From Nitrosomonas sp. UBA6494 (lineage in GTDB: Bacteria; Pseudomonadota; Gammaproteobacteria; Burkholderiales; Nitrosomonadaceae): DNA of 36,965 nt. Position 1 is the stretch's first letter; each line of letters begins with the position of its first letter. The stretch is from assembly GCA_002435335.1 (NCBI GenBank), contig DJMI01000056.1:3208-40172 (forward strand). The letters are read 5' to 3'. Made by a program: the position numbers and the translations under genes. The notes beneath the pieces were generated by a model. That model did no database searches. It was not told where the DNA came from and saw only the letters and a program-made list of their open reading frames with translations. Shown piece by piece: positions 1-9,155 of the stretch.

Positions 1-1716
1 GACGGCGAATATCAGAACTTCAAGGCGCGCGACGGTGCATATGTGCGCGAGCATTTTTTCGGCAAGTATCCTGAATTGTTGGAAATGGTTGCCAATATGT
101 CGGATGACGATATCTGGCGCTTAAATCGCGGCGGGCATGATCCTTATAAAGTGTATGCAGCATATGCTGCGGCGGTAAAACATACCGGCCAGCCCACGGT
201 AATTCTGGCCAAGACCATCAAAGGGTACGGCATGGGCGAAGCGGGCGAGGCGCAAAACATTACCCATCAACAGAAAAAAATGGGCACCACCTCGCTGAAG
301 GCGTTCCGCAACCGGTTCGGTTTGGATATTCCCGACGATAAGATCGATGAAGTACCGTATCTTACCTTCGCGGAAGATTCACAGGAATTCAAGTATTTGC
401 GTGATCGTCGTCAGGCATTGGGTGGGCCGTTTCATCGCCGTAAATCCAAGGCTCAACCGCTACCAGTACCACCACTGTCGGCGTTCGAAGCATTGTTGAA
501 AGCCAGCGGAGATGGGCACGAATCGTCAACTACGATGGCTTACGTGCGCATTTTGAATGTCCTGGTCAAAGATAAGCAAATCGGTAGGCATATCGTGCCG
601 ATCGTTGCCGACGAATCACGTACATTCGGTATGGAAGGCATGTTCCGGCAATTGGGGATTTGGTCGTCGGTAGGGCAATTGTATACGCCGCAGGATGCTG
701 AACAATTGATGTTCTACAAGGAAGACAAGCACGGGCAGATTCTGCAGGAAGGTATTTGCGAAGCCGGTGCCATGTCGTCGTGGATCGCTGCGGCGACGTC
801 GTACAGCACTCACGGCATTCAGATGATCCCGTTTTTTATTTTTTATTCGATGTTCGGTTTTCAACGTATTGGCGATTTGGCTTGGGCAGCCGGAGACATG
901 CGTTGTCGCGGCTTTTTGCTTGGCGGTACCGCCGGGCGTACTACACTCAACGGTGAAGGTTTGCAGCACGAAGACGGGCATAGCCATATCGTAGCATCAA
1001 CGATCCCGAATTGTGTGTCGTACGACCCGACTTTCGCTTATGAATTGGCGGTGATCATTCAAGACGGTTTACGCCGGATGTATCAAGAGCAGGAAGATAT
1101 TTTTTATTACATAACGGTGATGAATGAGAATTATCCGCATCCCGAAATGCCGCCCGGTGCCGAGCAAAATATCATAAAAGGGATGTATCGGCTGCAATCT
1201 GTTGACGGGAACAACGATGCGCCTCACGTGTGTTTACTGGGTGCAGGGACGATTTTGCGTGAAGTGATTGCTGCTGCGGAGATTTTGCGGCAAGAATACC
1301 GGCTCAATACAACGATCTGGAGTGTAACCAGTTTTAATGAACTCAGGCGCGAAGCACTCGATGTCGCACGCTGGAATATGCTGCATCCTGATCAACCTGC
1401 CAAGCAATCGCATGTCGAGGTTTGTTTGCAGGGGAATAATGGTCCGGTGATCGCTGCGACTGATTATATGAAAATCTATGCCGATCAAATCCGTGAGTTT
1501 GTTCCGGGACCTTATCACGTGTTGGGCACGGACGGTTTCGGGCGCTCTGATACGCGTGAAAAGTTGCGGCATTTTTTTGAAGTCGACCGTTATTATGTCG
1601 TGGTCGCTGCACTCAAAATGTTGTCAGACGAAGGTAAGATTGCTGTAGCCCTAGTAACTGAAGCGATGCAAAAATACCGTATCGATCCCGATAAGCCGAA
1701 TCCGGCGGTCATCTGA
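1..1716 (+). CDS. aceE: Pyruvate dehydrogenase E1 component (homodimeric type), 5'-truncated by window edge
   Basis: This is the thiamine-diphosphate-dependent decarboxylating E1 subunit of the pyruvate dehydrogenase complex, which converts pyruvate to a hydroxyethyl intermediate and acetylates the lipoyl groups of E2. The frame is open from base 1, so the gene starts outside the window; roughly 315 N-terminal residues are missing by comparison with the known E. coli enzyme. Visible family landmarks are GAYVREHFFGKYPE, LNRGGHDP, TIKGYGMG followed by NITHQQKKM (with the active-site-region His), FGMEGMFRQ, GFQRIGDLAWAAGD, GRTTLNGEGLQHEDGHSH and the C-terminal LGTDGFGRSD. The GTG at 43 is internal and not the start. 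It ends 8 bases before aceF, so the two are surely cotranscribed. The assignment is very secure. Confidence 0.97.
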   Translation, partial: DGEYQNFKARDGAYVREHFFGKYPELLEMVANMSDDDIWRLNRGGHDPYKVYAAYAAAVKHTGQPTVILAKTIKGYGMGEAGEAQNITHQQKKMGTTSLKAFRNRFGLDIPDDKIDEVPYLTFAEDSQEFKYLRDRRQALGGPFHRRKSKAQPLPVPPLSAFEALLKASGDGHESSTTMAYVRILNVLVKDKQIGRHIVPIVADESRTFGMEGMFRQLGIWSSVGQLYTPQDAEQLMFYKEDKHGQILQEGICEAGAMSSWIAAATSYSTHGIQMIPFFIFYSMFGFQRIGDLAWAAGDMRCRGFLLGGTAGRTTLNGEGLQHEDGHSHIVASTIPNCVSYDPTFAYELAVIIQDGLRRMYQEQEDIFYYITVMNENYPHPEMPPGAEQNIIKGMYRLQSVDGNNDAPHVCLLGAGTILREVIAAAEILRQEYRLNTTIWSVTSFNELRREALDVARWNMLHPDQPAKQSHVEVCLQGNNGPVIAATDYMKIYADQIREFVPGPYHVLGTDGFGRSDTREKLRHFFEVDRYYVVVAALKMLSDEGKIAVALVTEAMQKYRIDPDKPNPAVI

Positions 1717-1724
1717 GCAAAATC

Positions 1725-3020
1725 ATGGCAGAACTAAAGACAGTTACAGTACCGGATATCGGTGATTTCAAGGATGTGCCGGTGATCGAAGTGCTGGTCA
1801 GAGCAGGAGATTCCGTGCAGACGGAGGACTCGCTGGTAACGCTGGAATCGGATAAAGCAACCATAGATGTTCCTTCGCCTTATCAAGGTATAGTGAAAGA
1901 TATTTTGATCAAAGCTGGAGATAAAGTTTCAGAAGGCTCGGCGTTATTAACATTGGAAGTATCCAACGAGCATTTGCCAGTTATTGAGCCAATGACGGAA
2001 AAACCGCCACAACCTGCAACACCATCATCGCATCAGCCACCAATTCAACCTGCGAGTGTTTCGCCTCCCGTATTACCTGTTGTGTCCACAATTGGAACAG
2101 TCTCCGCTAAAGCACACGCCAGTCCGTCGATCCGTCGTTTAGCGCGTGAATTTGGAGTGAATCTTGATTTGATTACTGGTAGTGGACCTAAGCACCGCAT
2201 TCTGAAAGAGGACGTACAAGCGTATGTCAAAAGCGAATTGTCAAAAAAACGCAGTAGCGGGCTGGGTAGTACGCTTGATTTGTTACCGTGGCCGCAAGTC
2301 GATTTTGCCAAATTCGGTCCGATAGAGTTGAAATCGCTGACGCGTATTCGGCAGATTTCCGGAGCCAATTTACATCGCAATTGGGTGATGATTCCGCATG
2401 TTACGCAATTCGATGAAGCCGATATCACAGATTTGGAAGCATTGCGCAAGGATTCGAATGAGCATGGCCAAGACAATCGCACAAAATTAACTTTGCTAGC
2501 TTTCCTGATGAAAGCACTGATCGCGCCGCTAAAAAAGTTTCCCGAGTTCAATGCTTCACTTGACAACAACACGGGTGGTGAGTTGAGTTTGATCGTGAAG
2601 CATTATTATCATATCGGTTTCGCTGTCGATACGCCGATCGGATTGATGGTCCCGGTTATTAGGGATGTTGACCAAAAAGGCATTATTACCATTGCCGAGG
2701 AATTGGCGCGATTATCGACCTTGGCGCGCGATGGCAAGCTAAAACCAACAGATATGCAAGGGGCGAGTTTTACCATTACCAGTCTAGGCGGCATCGGCGG
2801 TATTGCATTTACGCCGATCATCAACGCGCCAGAAGTTGCGATTTTGGGTGTGTCTAAAGCAACGATCAAACCGATTTATCGGGAGCATCAGTTTGTTCCG
2901 CGTCTAATGCTGCCGCTGTCGTTATCATACGATCACCGAGTGATCGATGGTGCTACGGCTGCTCGTTTCACTGCGCATTTGTCAGATGTGTTGACCGACA
3001 TGCGTTTGGCATTGTTATGA
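1725..3020 (+). CDS. aceF: Pyruvate dehydrogenase E2, dihydrolipoyllysine acetyltransferase
   Basis: E2 core of the pyruvate dehydrogenase complex; it transfers the acetyl group from lipoyl-lysine to CoA. The 431-residue protein has a single N-terminal lipoyl domain (about residues 3-77) with the lipoylation motif ESDKATID. A Pro/Gln/Ser-rich linker (about 88-125) follows, then a peripheral subunit-binding domain starting at SPSIRRLAREFGV and reaching KEDVQAYV, then the catalytic acyltransferase domain. The catalytic HxxxDG signature is DHRVIDG near the C terminus. A single lipoyl domain is fewer than the three of E. coli but common in other proteobacteria. No E3 (lpd) gene follows; nadD starts 33 bases later. 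Confidence 0.96.
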   Translation: MAELKTVTVPDIGDFKDVPVIEVLVRAGDSVQTEDSLVTLESDKATIDVPSPYQGIVKDILIKAGDKVSEGSALLTLEVSNEHLPVIEPMTEKPPQPATPSSHQPPIQPASVSPPVLPVVSTIGTVSAKAHASPSIRRLAREFGVNLDLITGSGPKHRILKEDVQAYVKSELSKKRSSGLGSTLDLLPWPQVDFAKFGPIELKSLTRIRQISGANLHRNWVMIPHVTQFDEADITDLEALRKDSNEHGQDNRTKLTLLAFLMKALIAPLKKFPEFNASLDNNTGGELSLIVKHYYHIGFAVDTPIGLMVPVIRDVDQKGIITIAEELARLSTLARDGKLKPTDMQGASFTITSLGGIGGIAFTPIINAPEVAILGVSKATIKPIYREHQFVPRLMLPLSLSYDHRVIDGATAARFTAHLSDVLTDMRLALL

Positions 3021-3053
3021 TTAATACCAGAGATTGAGTGCAGAGTAGGGCAC

Positions 3054-3728
3054 GTGCAACGCCAACACTTTTCTCTGATTGGTATTTATGGTGGGACATT
3101 CGATCCGATTCACTATGGTCATTTGCGTATTGCTGAGGAATTGTCGGATCAGCTAAGCTTATCAAGAATGCTGTTTGTTCCATCCGGTGAGCCGCGATTA
3201 CGCGCGGCGCCTGCAGCGTCAAGGATGCACCGGGCTGCAATGGTGAAACTGGCAGTGCAAGATAATGATCGTTTTTTGCTCGACGAACGTGAAGTTAATC
3301 GCCCAGGTATCAGCACCACCGTACAGACATTGCAAGAATATCGCTGTGAATTCGGGTATGATACTGCGCTCTGCTGTATCGTCGGCATGGATGCTTTTAT
3401 AAAAATCGATCAATGGGTTGAATGGCGTAAATTGTTTACGCTGTGTCATTTGATTGTTGTTCCAAGACCTGGTTATGTAAGTAATGACGAACAAAACATA
3501 ACCCCGCCGATCAAAGCGGAATTAAATGACCGACGTACTGTAATTGCAAACGAACTTGCAAACAGATCAGCAGGGTTGATTTATTTCGCTGCAACATCAC
3601 TGCTGGAGATATCAGCTTCCCGGATACGTTCATTATTGGCATCCGGAAGAAGTGTGCGATATTTATTGCCGGATTCTGTCCATGCCTATATCACAACCAA
3701 TCGTCTGTACAACAAAGATGGAATCTGA
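3054..3728 (+). CDS. nadD: Nicotinate-nucleotide adenylyltransferase
   Basis: Adenylates nicotinate mononucleotide to deamido-NAD in NAD biosynthesis. The nucleotidyltransferase signature GGTFDPIHYGHL lies at the N terminus and the family motif ISASRIRSLLASGRSVRYLL near the C terminus, just before PDSVHAYI. The length of 224 residues is usual. The start shown is GTG at 3054; a poor ribosome-binding site makes it slightly uncertain, but no other start keeps the GGTFDP motif with a normal N-terminal extension. Its end overlaps the preferred rsfS start by 11 bases. The nadD-rsfS-rlmH order is conserved in betaproteobacteria. NAD supply is of interest here only because a NAD-depleting SIR2 gene lies in the neighbouring island; no functional link is claimed. 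Confidence 0.94.
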   Translation: MQRQHFSLIGIYGGTFDPIHYGHLRIAEELSDQLSLSRMLFVPSGEPRLRAAPAASRMHRAAMVKLAVQDNDRFLLDEREVNRPGISTTVQTLQEYRCEFGYDTALCCIVGMDAFIKIDQWVEWRKLFTLCHLIVVPRPGYVSNDEQNITPPIKAELNDRRTVIANELANRSAGLIYFAATSLLEISASRIRSLLASGRSVRYLLPDSVHAYITTNRLYNKDGI

Positions 3729-4047
3729 AAAATTGATCAATATCATAGTCGATGCACTCGAGGAGATTAAAGCCTACGATATTGATGTCATTGATGTTTC
3801 AAAAATTACGTCACTATTCGGCACTATTATTATTGCGAGCGCAGATTCGACACGGCAAACCAAAGCTTTGGCCAATAATGTCCAAGTAAAAGTTAAAGCT
3901 GCTGGTGGCAATGTTTACAGTGTTGAAGGTGAGCAAAGCGGGGAATGGTTATTGGTCGACTTAGGAGATGCGATTGTTCATATCATGTTGCCTTCGGTAC
4001 GAGAATATTACAATTTGAAGGGATTGTGGTCAGGACGTAGTGCATAA
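3718..4047 (+). CDS. rsfS: Ribosomal silencing factor RsfS (Iojap/YbeB family)
   Basis: Binds ribosomal protein uL14 and blocks subunit joining under starvation. From ATG at 3718 the product is 109 residues, the usual family length, and starts MESEKLINIIVDALEEIKAYD. Family motifs visible are DVIDVSKITSLFGTIIIAS, then SVEGEQSGEWLLVDLGDAIVH and a C-terminal REYYNLKGLW. An in-frame start at 3652 exists but would add 22 residues buried inside nadD and unlike the family, so I chose 3718. The gene overlaps nadD by 11 bases, which suggests translational coupling; rlmH begins 29 bases after it. Confidence 0.93.
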   Translation: MESEKLINIIVDALEEIKAYDIDVIDVSKITSLFGTIIIASADSTRQTKALANNVQVKVKAAGGNVYSVEGEQSGEWLLVDLGDAIVHIMLPSVREYYNLKGLWSGRSA

Positions 4048-4076
4048 TTAGCTTAAATTTTTACTGTTTTATTGCG

Positions 4077-4547
4077 ATGAAATACTTCATTGTTGCAGTC
4101 GGCAATAAAATGCCTGACTGGATTTGTGCTGGTTATAATGAATATATCAAACGTATACCCCGCGAAATATCGGTTAATCTGATCGAAGTGAAGCCGGAGA
4201 AAAGGGTGACCGGAAAAACGATAGAGCAGTTATTGCTTACCGAAAGCCAGAGAATTTGTTCGGCCTTACCTGTGAACTGCAAAACCGTTGTTTTAGATGA
4301 ACGTGGGCATCAATGGGAGACGAATCAGTTTGTACAATCGATGAAGGAATGGACGAATGATGGGGGCGACGTGGCATTTGTGATTGGCGGTGCAGATGGA
4401 TTGCATCACGAAATCAAACGTAAATCGCATACAATGATTGCATTATCCAGGCTGACTTTACCGCATGGGTTGGTTAGGATTTTATTGGCCGAGCAGTTGT
4501 ATCGTGCAATATCAATTATGAAGAATCATCCATATCACCGAGCCTAA
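4077..4547 (+). CDS. rlmH: 23S rRNA (pseudouridine1915-N3)-methyltransferase RlmH
   Basis: SPOUT-class methyltransferase that modifies pseudouridine 1915 in helix 69 of 23S rRNA, using S-adenosylmethionine. At 156 residues it has the expected length. The SPOUT knot motifs are the glycine loop FVIGGADG, the LTLPHGLVRILLAEQLYRA segment and the terminal HPYHRA, the RlmH hallmark. It sits directly after rsfS, the normal neighbour. A gap of about 50 bases to maf contains no recognisable terminator. Confidence 0.95.
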   Translation: MKYFIVAVGNKMPDWICAGYNEYIKRIPREISVNLIEVKPEKRVTGKTIEQLLLTESQRICSALPVNCKTVVLDERGHQWETNQFVQSMKEWTNDGGDVAFVIGGADGLHHEIKRKSHTMIALSRLTLPHGLVRILLAEQLYRAISIMKNHPYHRA

Positions 4548-4613
4548 TACGGTAGTTCATATGCGTGAGATTTTGTTGCTTGGGTGATTTGATTTGCAAT
4601 GCTTTTATGTATT

Positions 4614-5255
4614 ATGTTATCAGAAAACCGAATATATCTGGCATCAAGAAGTCCTCGGCGACGAGAGTTGCTTAAACAAATTGGCATCAAATATTCTGTG
4701 CTTAAGATGCGAGAAGCATTAGGCCGCGTTGTCGATGTTGATGAGCAACCGCATGAAAATGAAATACCTACGGATTATATTTACCGCATTACGCACACGA
4801 AGGCGACTGAAGGATGGAAGCGGATTATTCAGCGCCGATTGCCTATTTATCCTGTGTTAACGGCAGATACGATTGTGACCATTGATGGTTGTATTCTTGG
4901 AAAGCCAGAAAATAACGAGCATGCGGAAGTTATGTTGAGAGCTTTGTCGGGTAGATCTCATCAAGTATTGACCGCGATTGCTGTGTGTATCCAAGATAAC
5001 GTACAAATGCGATTATCGACCTCTACCGTACAATTTCGCGATCTAAGCGAACCGGAAATTCGTAATTATCTGGCACGCAATTATATTCTTGATAAAGCGG
5101 GAGCTTATGCCATTCAAGGAGTCGCAGCAATATTCATTACGAATATCGTTGGTAGCTATAGTGGCATTATGGGGTTGCCTTTATTCGAAACATCACAATT
5201 GTTGCAAGAAACTGGTTTAGAAATCTTGATTAATGAAGGTGTGCAATACGAATGA
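4614..5255 (+). CDS. maf: Maf-family nucleoside triphosphate pyrophosphatase (YhdE-like)
   Basis: House-cleaning pyrophosphatase of the Maf family; by similarity to the YhdE branch it probably hydrolyses dTTP, UTP and modified relatives, though this specificity is inferred. Motifs seen are YLASRSPRRRELL at the N terminus, LTADTIVTIDG in the middle and GAYAIQGVAAIF followed by GSYSGIMGLPL near the C terminus. An upstream ATG at 4599 would add five residues (MLLCI); I prefer 4614 because family members begin a few residues before the SxSPRR motif. Neither start has a strong ribosome-binding site. The gene overlaps rng by four bases (ATGA), implying translational coupling. Confidence 0.9.
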   Translation: MLSENRIYLASRSPRRRELLKQIGIKYSVLKMREALGRVVDVDEQPHENEIPTDYIYRITHTKATEGWKRIIQRRLPIYPVLTADTIVTIDGCILGKPENNEHAEVMLRALSGRSHQVLTAIAVCIQDNVQMRLSTSTVQFRDLSEPEIRNYLARNYILDKAGAYAIQGVAAIFITNIVGSYSGIMGLPLFETSQLLQETGLEILINEGVQYE

Positions 5256-6706
5256 CTGACGAGATTCTTGTCAACATTACACCGCAAGAAACCCGAGTAG
5301 CCATACTGGAACAAGGTGTAACGCATGAGCTGCATATTGAAAGAACTAGTGGGCGCGGCATCGTCGGGAACATTTATAACGGACGTGTCAGTCGGGTCTT
5401 ACCAGGTATGCAGTCAGCTTTTGTGGATATCGGTTTGGATCGTGCGGCTTTTTTACATGTGGCTGATATTCGAGATTCTGAGCAAGCAGGTAATACCGCT
5501 AAACCGATTGAAAAATTGCTGTACGAAGGTAATAGTATTTTAGTCCAAGTTATTAAAGATGCCATCGGAACCAAAGGTGCTCGGTTATCAACTCAAATAA
5601 GTCTGGCAGGACGTTTATTGGTTTTTTTGCCGCAAGAATCACATATTGGAATTTCACAACGTATCGAAAGCGATAAAGAACGCGAATCGTTACGGGAAAA
5701 ATTGCAGCAGCTATTGCCTGAAGAAGATAAAGGTGGATATATCATCCGTACAATGGCTGAAACGGCTGATGAAAATGATATGCGAGCGGATTTAGAGTAT
5801 CTGCATCGATTATGGGAAGATATACAACAGAAATCCTTGACAATAGCGGCGCCAATGTTGCTTTACCAAGATCTCGATCTGAGTCATCGCGTGTTGCGGG
5901 ATTTTGTCAGCGAAGAGACTGCAAGAATTTTGGTCGATTCCCGTGAGAATTATCAAAAATTAGTAAAGTTTGCAAATAGTTATATGATATGCATTGCTGA
6001 AAGGATAATGCTATATACAGGAGATCGCCCACTATTCGACTTATATGCAGTAGAAGATGAAATTAATAAATCGTTAGCCAAGCGTGTCAATTTAAAATCA
6101 GGAGGGTATGTCATCATTGATCAGACCGAAGCACTGACAACTATGGATGTAAATACCGGTGGGTATGTCGGTGTCAAAAATTTTGACGATACTATTTTTA
6201 AAACAAATCTGGAGGCGGCACAGGTTATTGCAAGACAGCTTCGTTTACGCAACCTTGGTGGAATCATTATTATCGATTTTATTGATATGGGTTCCGAGGA
6301 ACATAGAAATGCCGTATTGTCCGAATTGAATAAAGCGTTGTTGAAAGATCGTACACGTATTACCGTAAATGGATTTAGCACTCTCGGGTTAGTGGAAATG
6401 ACACGGAAGCGTACTCGAGAAAGTCTTGCGCATGTTTTGTGTGAATCATGCCCGACGTGCCAAGGGAGAGGTGAAATTAAAACTGCACAAACAGTTTGTT
6501 ATGAGATATTGCGTGAGCTTTTAAGGGAAGCCAGGCAATTTGAAGCGAATGAGTTCAGAATTCTAGCATCGCAGCAAGTAATCGATTTGTTTCTTGATGA
6601 AGAATCTCAAAGTTTGGCGCAGCTTGGTGATTTCATCGCTAAGCCGATCAGTTTGCAAGTAGAAGAATCATATACACAAGAACAATATGATGTTATCCTG
6701 ATGTAG
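5252..6706 (+). CDS. rng: Ribonuclease G
   Basis: Endoribonuclease of the RNase E/G family, involved in 16S rRNA 5'-end maturation and mRNA turnover. The 484 residues match RNase G without the RNase E C-terminal scaffold. The S1 RNA-binding domain lies at about residues 35-125 (GNIYNGRVSRVLPGMQSAFV). The catalytic region contains TTMDVNTGGYVG and IIIDFIDMG, which provide the metal-binding aspartates. The zinc-link-type motif CESCPTCQGRG is close to the C terminus. It is the last core gene before the island: 117 bases separate its stop from the first end repeat, with no clear intrinsic terminator between. Confidence 0.95.
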   Translation: MTDEILVNITPQETRVAILEQGVTHELHIERTSGRGIVGNIYNGRVSRVLPGMQSAFVDIGLDRAAFLHVADIRDSEQAGNTAKPIEKLLYEGNSILVQVIKDAIGTKGARLSTQISLAGRLLVFLPQESHIGISQRIESDKERESLREKLQQLLPEEDKGGYIIRTMAETADENDMRADLEYLHRLWEDIQQKSLTIAAPMLLYQDLDLSHRVLRDFVSEETARILVDSRENYQKLVKFANSYMICIAERIMLYTGDRPLFDLYAVEDEINKSLAKRVNLKSGGYVIIDQTEALTTMDVNTGGYVGVKNFDDTIFKTNLEAAQVIARQLRLRNLGGIIIIDFIDMGSEEHRNAVLSELNKALLKDRTRITVNGFSTLGLVEMTRKRTRESLAHVLCESCPTCQGRGEIKTAQTVCYEILRELLREARQFEANEFRILASQQVIDLFLDEESQSLAQLGDFIAKPISLQVEESYTQEQYDVILM

Positions 6707-6777
6707 TGTAATTTGCAGTGATTTGAGGTGTGTATTTATTATAATTATCGTTATTAATTAACATCATGAGGTTTTTT

Positions 6778-6806
6778 TTGTTTATCTAAGACAATACTCG
6801 TATAAT
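6778..6806 (+). promoter_or_regulatory. Candidate sigma70-type promoter for the integrase
   Basis: A perfect TATAAT box lies at 6801-6806, with TTGTTT 17 bases upstream (6778-6783) as a weak -35. The expected start near 6813 would put the end repeats and the 15-bp inverted repeat in the 5' leader, just ahead of the integrase. The promoter is predicted from sequence only. Confidence 0.45.
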
Positions 6807-6823
6807 CGAAGTTATCAACTTTT

Positions 6824-6864
6824 GGGTAGCTACATGGGTAGCTATAGTGATAGCTACCCATGTA
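6824..6864. repeat. Left-end repeat cluster of the island (candidate att/arm sites and operator)
   Basis: Two direct copies of gggtagcta (6824-6832 and 6836-6844, period 12) are followed by an inverted third copy. The segment 6831-6845 (tacatgggtagctat) is perfectly inverted at 6850-6864 around a 4-base loop, agtg. The same pair of direct repeats with the same period occurs at 36849-36869. Such clusters are typical of tyrosine-recombinase arm sites or autoregulatory operators. Its position inside the integrase leader fits both. The crossover core itself cannot be placed from one junction. Confidence 0.65.
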
Positions 6865-6879
6865 TTTCGAGGAGTCGTC

Positions 6880-8106
6880 TTGGCCAAAATTCAAACTAAC
6901 CTTCTGAGCGATATTCAGATTCGCAAATGGATACGCGCAGGTACTCCGCTTGCAAAGTCTGATGGCGGCGGACTGACCTTTACCTTGTCGGCTGCTGGCG
7001 CTGCAGTTTGGGTACTCCGATTTAGACATGGCGGTAGAAGACAGGAGGTAACTCTAGGTCGTTACCCGGATTTGTCCCTTGCCGCAGCACGTTTGATAGC
7101 AACAAAAAAACGCCTTGCCTTGGTTGAAGGCGTTAATCCGGCAGATGAGGTGCGCAAGGTAAAAAGTCATCGAGACTGGACAGTTCGGGAATTGATTCGC
7201 GACTACAAGGAATTGGTTTTGAGTACTCTGTCGGAGAGTACTCAGCGGAGTTACGGCAGAAATCTTAAGCGCATTGAGAGCGGCATGGGTGCCATGTCAG
7301 TTCAGTCGGTTGCTCCTTTGGACATTGTTGCACAAATCGAACGAGTCAAGGCTGGCTGGGTTGAGCTGTTCACCCTCTGGTGTGCACTACGCGGCATCTT
7401 CAAACATGCCTCCGGCAAGAAACTGATCGTCGTGTCTCCGTGTGCAGGCATTCAACTGGAATCAATCATTGGTAAACGTCCGGAGAAGCGAAAGCGGTTG
7501 ATGCTCACTGATGACGAAATCGCGGTACTTATGAATGCCGAAATGAACCTAGAGAATCTGCTTTCAGTGCGAATTCTCTTGGCAACAGGTGTCCGTATTT
7601 CTGAACTGAACAATGCTTTGAAGGCCAATGTTCACCTTGAAGAGAAACGGTGGTATATTCCCAAAACAAAGACAGGAAATGCAATTGATATACCCCTTTC
7701 GAAAGCTGTTGTGGAGTGGTTTAGCACCTTGATCGATATTGCTGGAAACTCGGATTACGTGCTCCCAGCTCGTTCAAGAGCGCGCATGGCCCGCCATGAT
7801 GGCGATGCTTCAGTTTCGAAAGATGCAATGCGAGAAGCTATCGACTATTGGATTAATCAACACTCACCCAAGATAAGGCGCTTTACTCCGCATGATTTGA
7901 GAAGCACGATGAAAAGCCACCTGAGAAAGCTTGGGATACCTCGTGAAGTGTCTGAAATGTGCTTGAATCACAAGCTGCCAGGGATCGAAGGAATCTATGA
8001 TCAACATACCTACTACGACGAGCGAAGAATCGCACTGGAAAAGTGGAACAACTTCCTGGTCGATTCGTTGCAAAAGCAGACTTATTTAAAGCACTCGGTA
8101 AATTAA
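6880..8106 (+). CDS. P4-type tyrosine recombinase/integrase
   Basis: Site-specific tyrosine recombinase that would integrate and excise the island. I place the start at TTG 6880, giving 408 residues, because GAGGAG at 6869-6874 is a good ribosome-binding site for it; the longer GTG start at 6847 falls within the inverted repeat. The N-terminal DUF4102-like arm-binding domain (about residues 1-90) includes KSDGGGLTF and VTLGRYPDLSLAAAR. The core-binding domain follows. The catalytic domain shows Arg in ATGVRISEL (about 239), HDLR (338-341), a third His in LNHK (about 364) and the nucleophile Tyr in GIYDQH (about 373). This class usually targets tRNA genes, but none is visible here. Confidence 0.93.
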   Translation: MAKIQTNLLSDIQIRKWIRAGTPLAKSDGGGLTFTLSAAGAAVWVLRFRHGGRRQEVTLGRYPDLSLAAARLIATKKRLALVEGVNPADEVRKVKSHRDWTVRELIRDYKELVLSTLSESTQRSYGRNLKRIESGMGAMSVQSVAPLDIVAQIERVKAGWVELFTLWCALRGIFKHASGKKLIVVSPCAGIQLESIIGKRPEKRKRLMLTDDEIAVLMNAEMNLENLLSVRILLATGVRISELNNALKANVHLEEKRWYIPKTKTGNAIDIPLSKAVVEWFSTLIDIAGNSDYVLPARSRARMARHDGDASVSKDAMREAIDYWINQHSPKIRRFTPHDLRSTMKSHLRKLGIPREVSEMCLNHKLPGIEGIYDQHTYYDERRIALEKWNNFLVDSLQKQTYLKHSVN

Positions 8107-8122
8107 AACTCATAAGGCCGTC

Positions 8123-8986
8123 ATGATGAGTAAAGCTACGCATTCTTCTAAAAATCCTATTCCTGACGATTTTGACCCTGAAAAATACTGCTTTAGGGAA
8201 GATTTCACGCTCTGGATGCGCGCTCTGGCACGTCGCGTTGCAGTAAACAAAGATATCGAGTTCCTTGATGAACTGCAGCCTAGGAACTCGCGGGATGACT
8301 ATTCGGAGTCACACTCGATTCTATATTCAGCCCTTCGATTAGACTGTCAAAACAAAGTCATGGATTTGATAAGTGAACCAATCCCTGTCAATGAGAAACC
8401 TTCTGAGGCGTTCGAGATTGGTGTAGCTTGTAGCAAATCCAACGGAGAGGAAGGGTGGTATCCGCCAGTCGATGGCGGATCGGATTGCCCATATTTTACT
8501 TGGAAAAATGAATTGGCTGATCGCGAGAGCTATTTAAAGAAACACAAGCCCATCGTCGATACGACGGTTTATGATGGAGGAATTTGGCCGACATCAACTT
8601 TTCGCGCGCTGATTTCTCCAGAGAAAGTTAGCTTGCAGGTTAACCTCTTTTATAACGACGATGTGCTTTGCAGAAGTTTTTCGGAATGGCTAAAGGAAAC
8701 GAGGGAAACAGAAGATTTTCCGACGGCAAAAAAAACGGTTGTAAATTTGAAGAACCTAAAGAATTGGCACCGAATGCGCGTCTTGCCTTACATGGATTTA
8801 TGGCTGTACGAGCAAGTATTTGATGTGCAGTTTGATCGAGAAGATATCGCCAATTGCCTGTTTGAAAATGATAGCGATGGGGATCGTGGCATGGATTACC
8901 TAGAAAGGTTAGATAGGACCAAGGAGCGTGCAGAGGCTCTCATACTGCCGTCCGTCTTTTTCTCTCTTCGCTATAAGGAAACCTGA
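8123..8986 (+). CDS. Integrase-linked protein of unknown function (DUF6387-like)
   Basis: A 287-residue soluble, acidic protein beginning 16 bases after the integrase stop, with an AAGG-type ribosome-binding site, so probably cotranscribed with it. From memory it resembles the DUF6387 family, which is often found beside integrases in mobile elements; I cannot verify this without a profile search. Visible features are an N-terminal PDDFDPEKY motif, several Trp-containing segments and a C-terminal segment LKNWHRMRVLPYMDLWLYE followed by a charged helix. No signal peptide, membrane segment or catalytic motif is obvious. A role in integrase control or element maintenance would be a guess. Confidence 0.6.
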   Translation: MMSKATHSSKNPIPDDFDPEKYCFREDFTLWMRALARRVAVNKDIEFLDELQPRNSRDDYSESHSILYSALRLDCQNKVMDLISEPIPVNEKPSEAFEIGVACSKSNGEEGWYPPVDGGSDCPYFTWKNELADRESYLKKHKPIVDTTVYDGGIWPTSTFRALISPEKVSLQVNLFYNDDVLCRSFSEWLKETRETEDFPTAKKTVVNLKNLKNWHRMRVLPYMDLWLYEQVFDVQFDREDIANCLFENDSDGDRGMDYLERLDRTKERAEALILPSVFFSLRYKET

Positions 8987-9155
8987 AAAACAGGGGGCGG
9001 CATATTTTCATGCCTTGCTGCCATAATCTTGATCCCCTGATATTGGACATTCATTGCGGTACAGTAAAGCTGCTGTCCCTTACAGCAATAACTTGATGTG
9101 ATGCACATTTAATATACATCTTATGTTATACGTTAGATTTGTAGAGGAGATACGT

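Noticed and set aside
616..1612. Several minus-strand frames of 89-123 codons inside aceE
   Set aside because: They are shadows of the well-conserved aceE reading frame, with no ribosome-binding sites or recognisable products.
6707..6823. tRNA gene as the integration target
   Set aside because: I looked for a cloverleaf and a T-loop GTTCRA motif between rng and the repeats on both strands and saw none.
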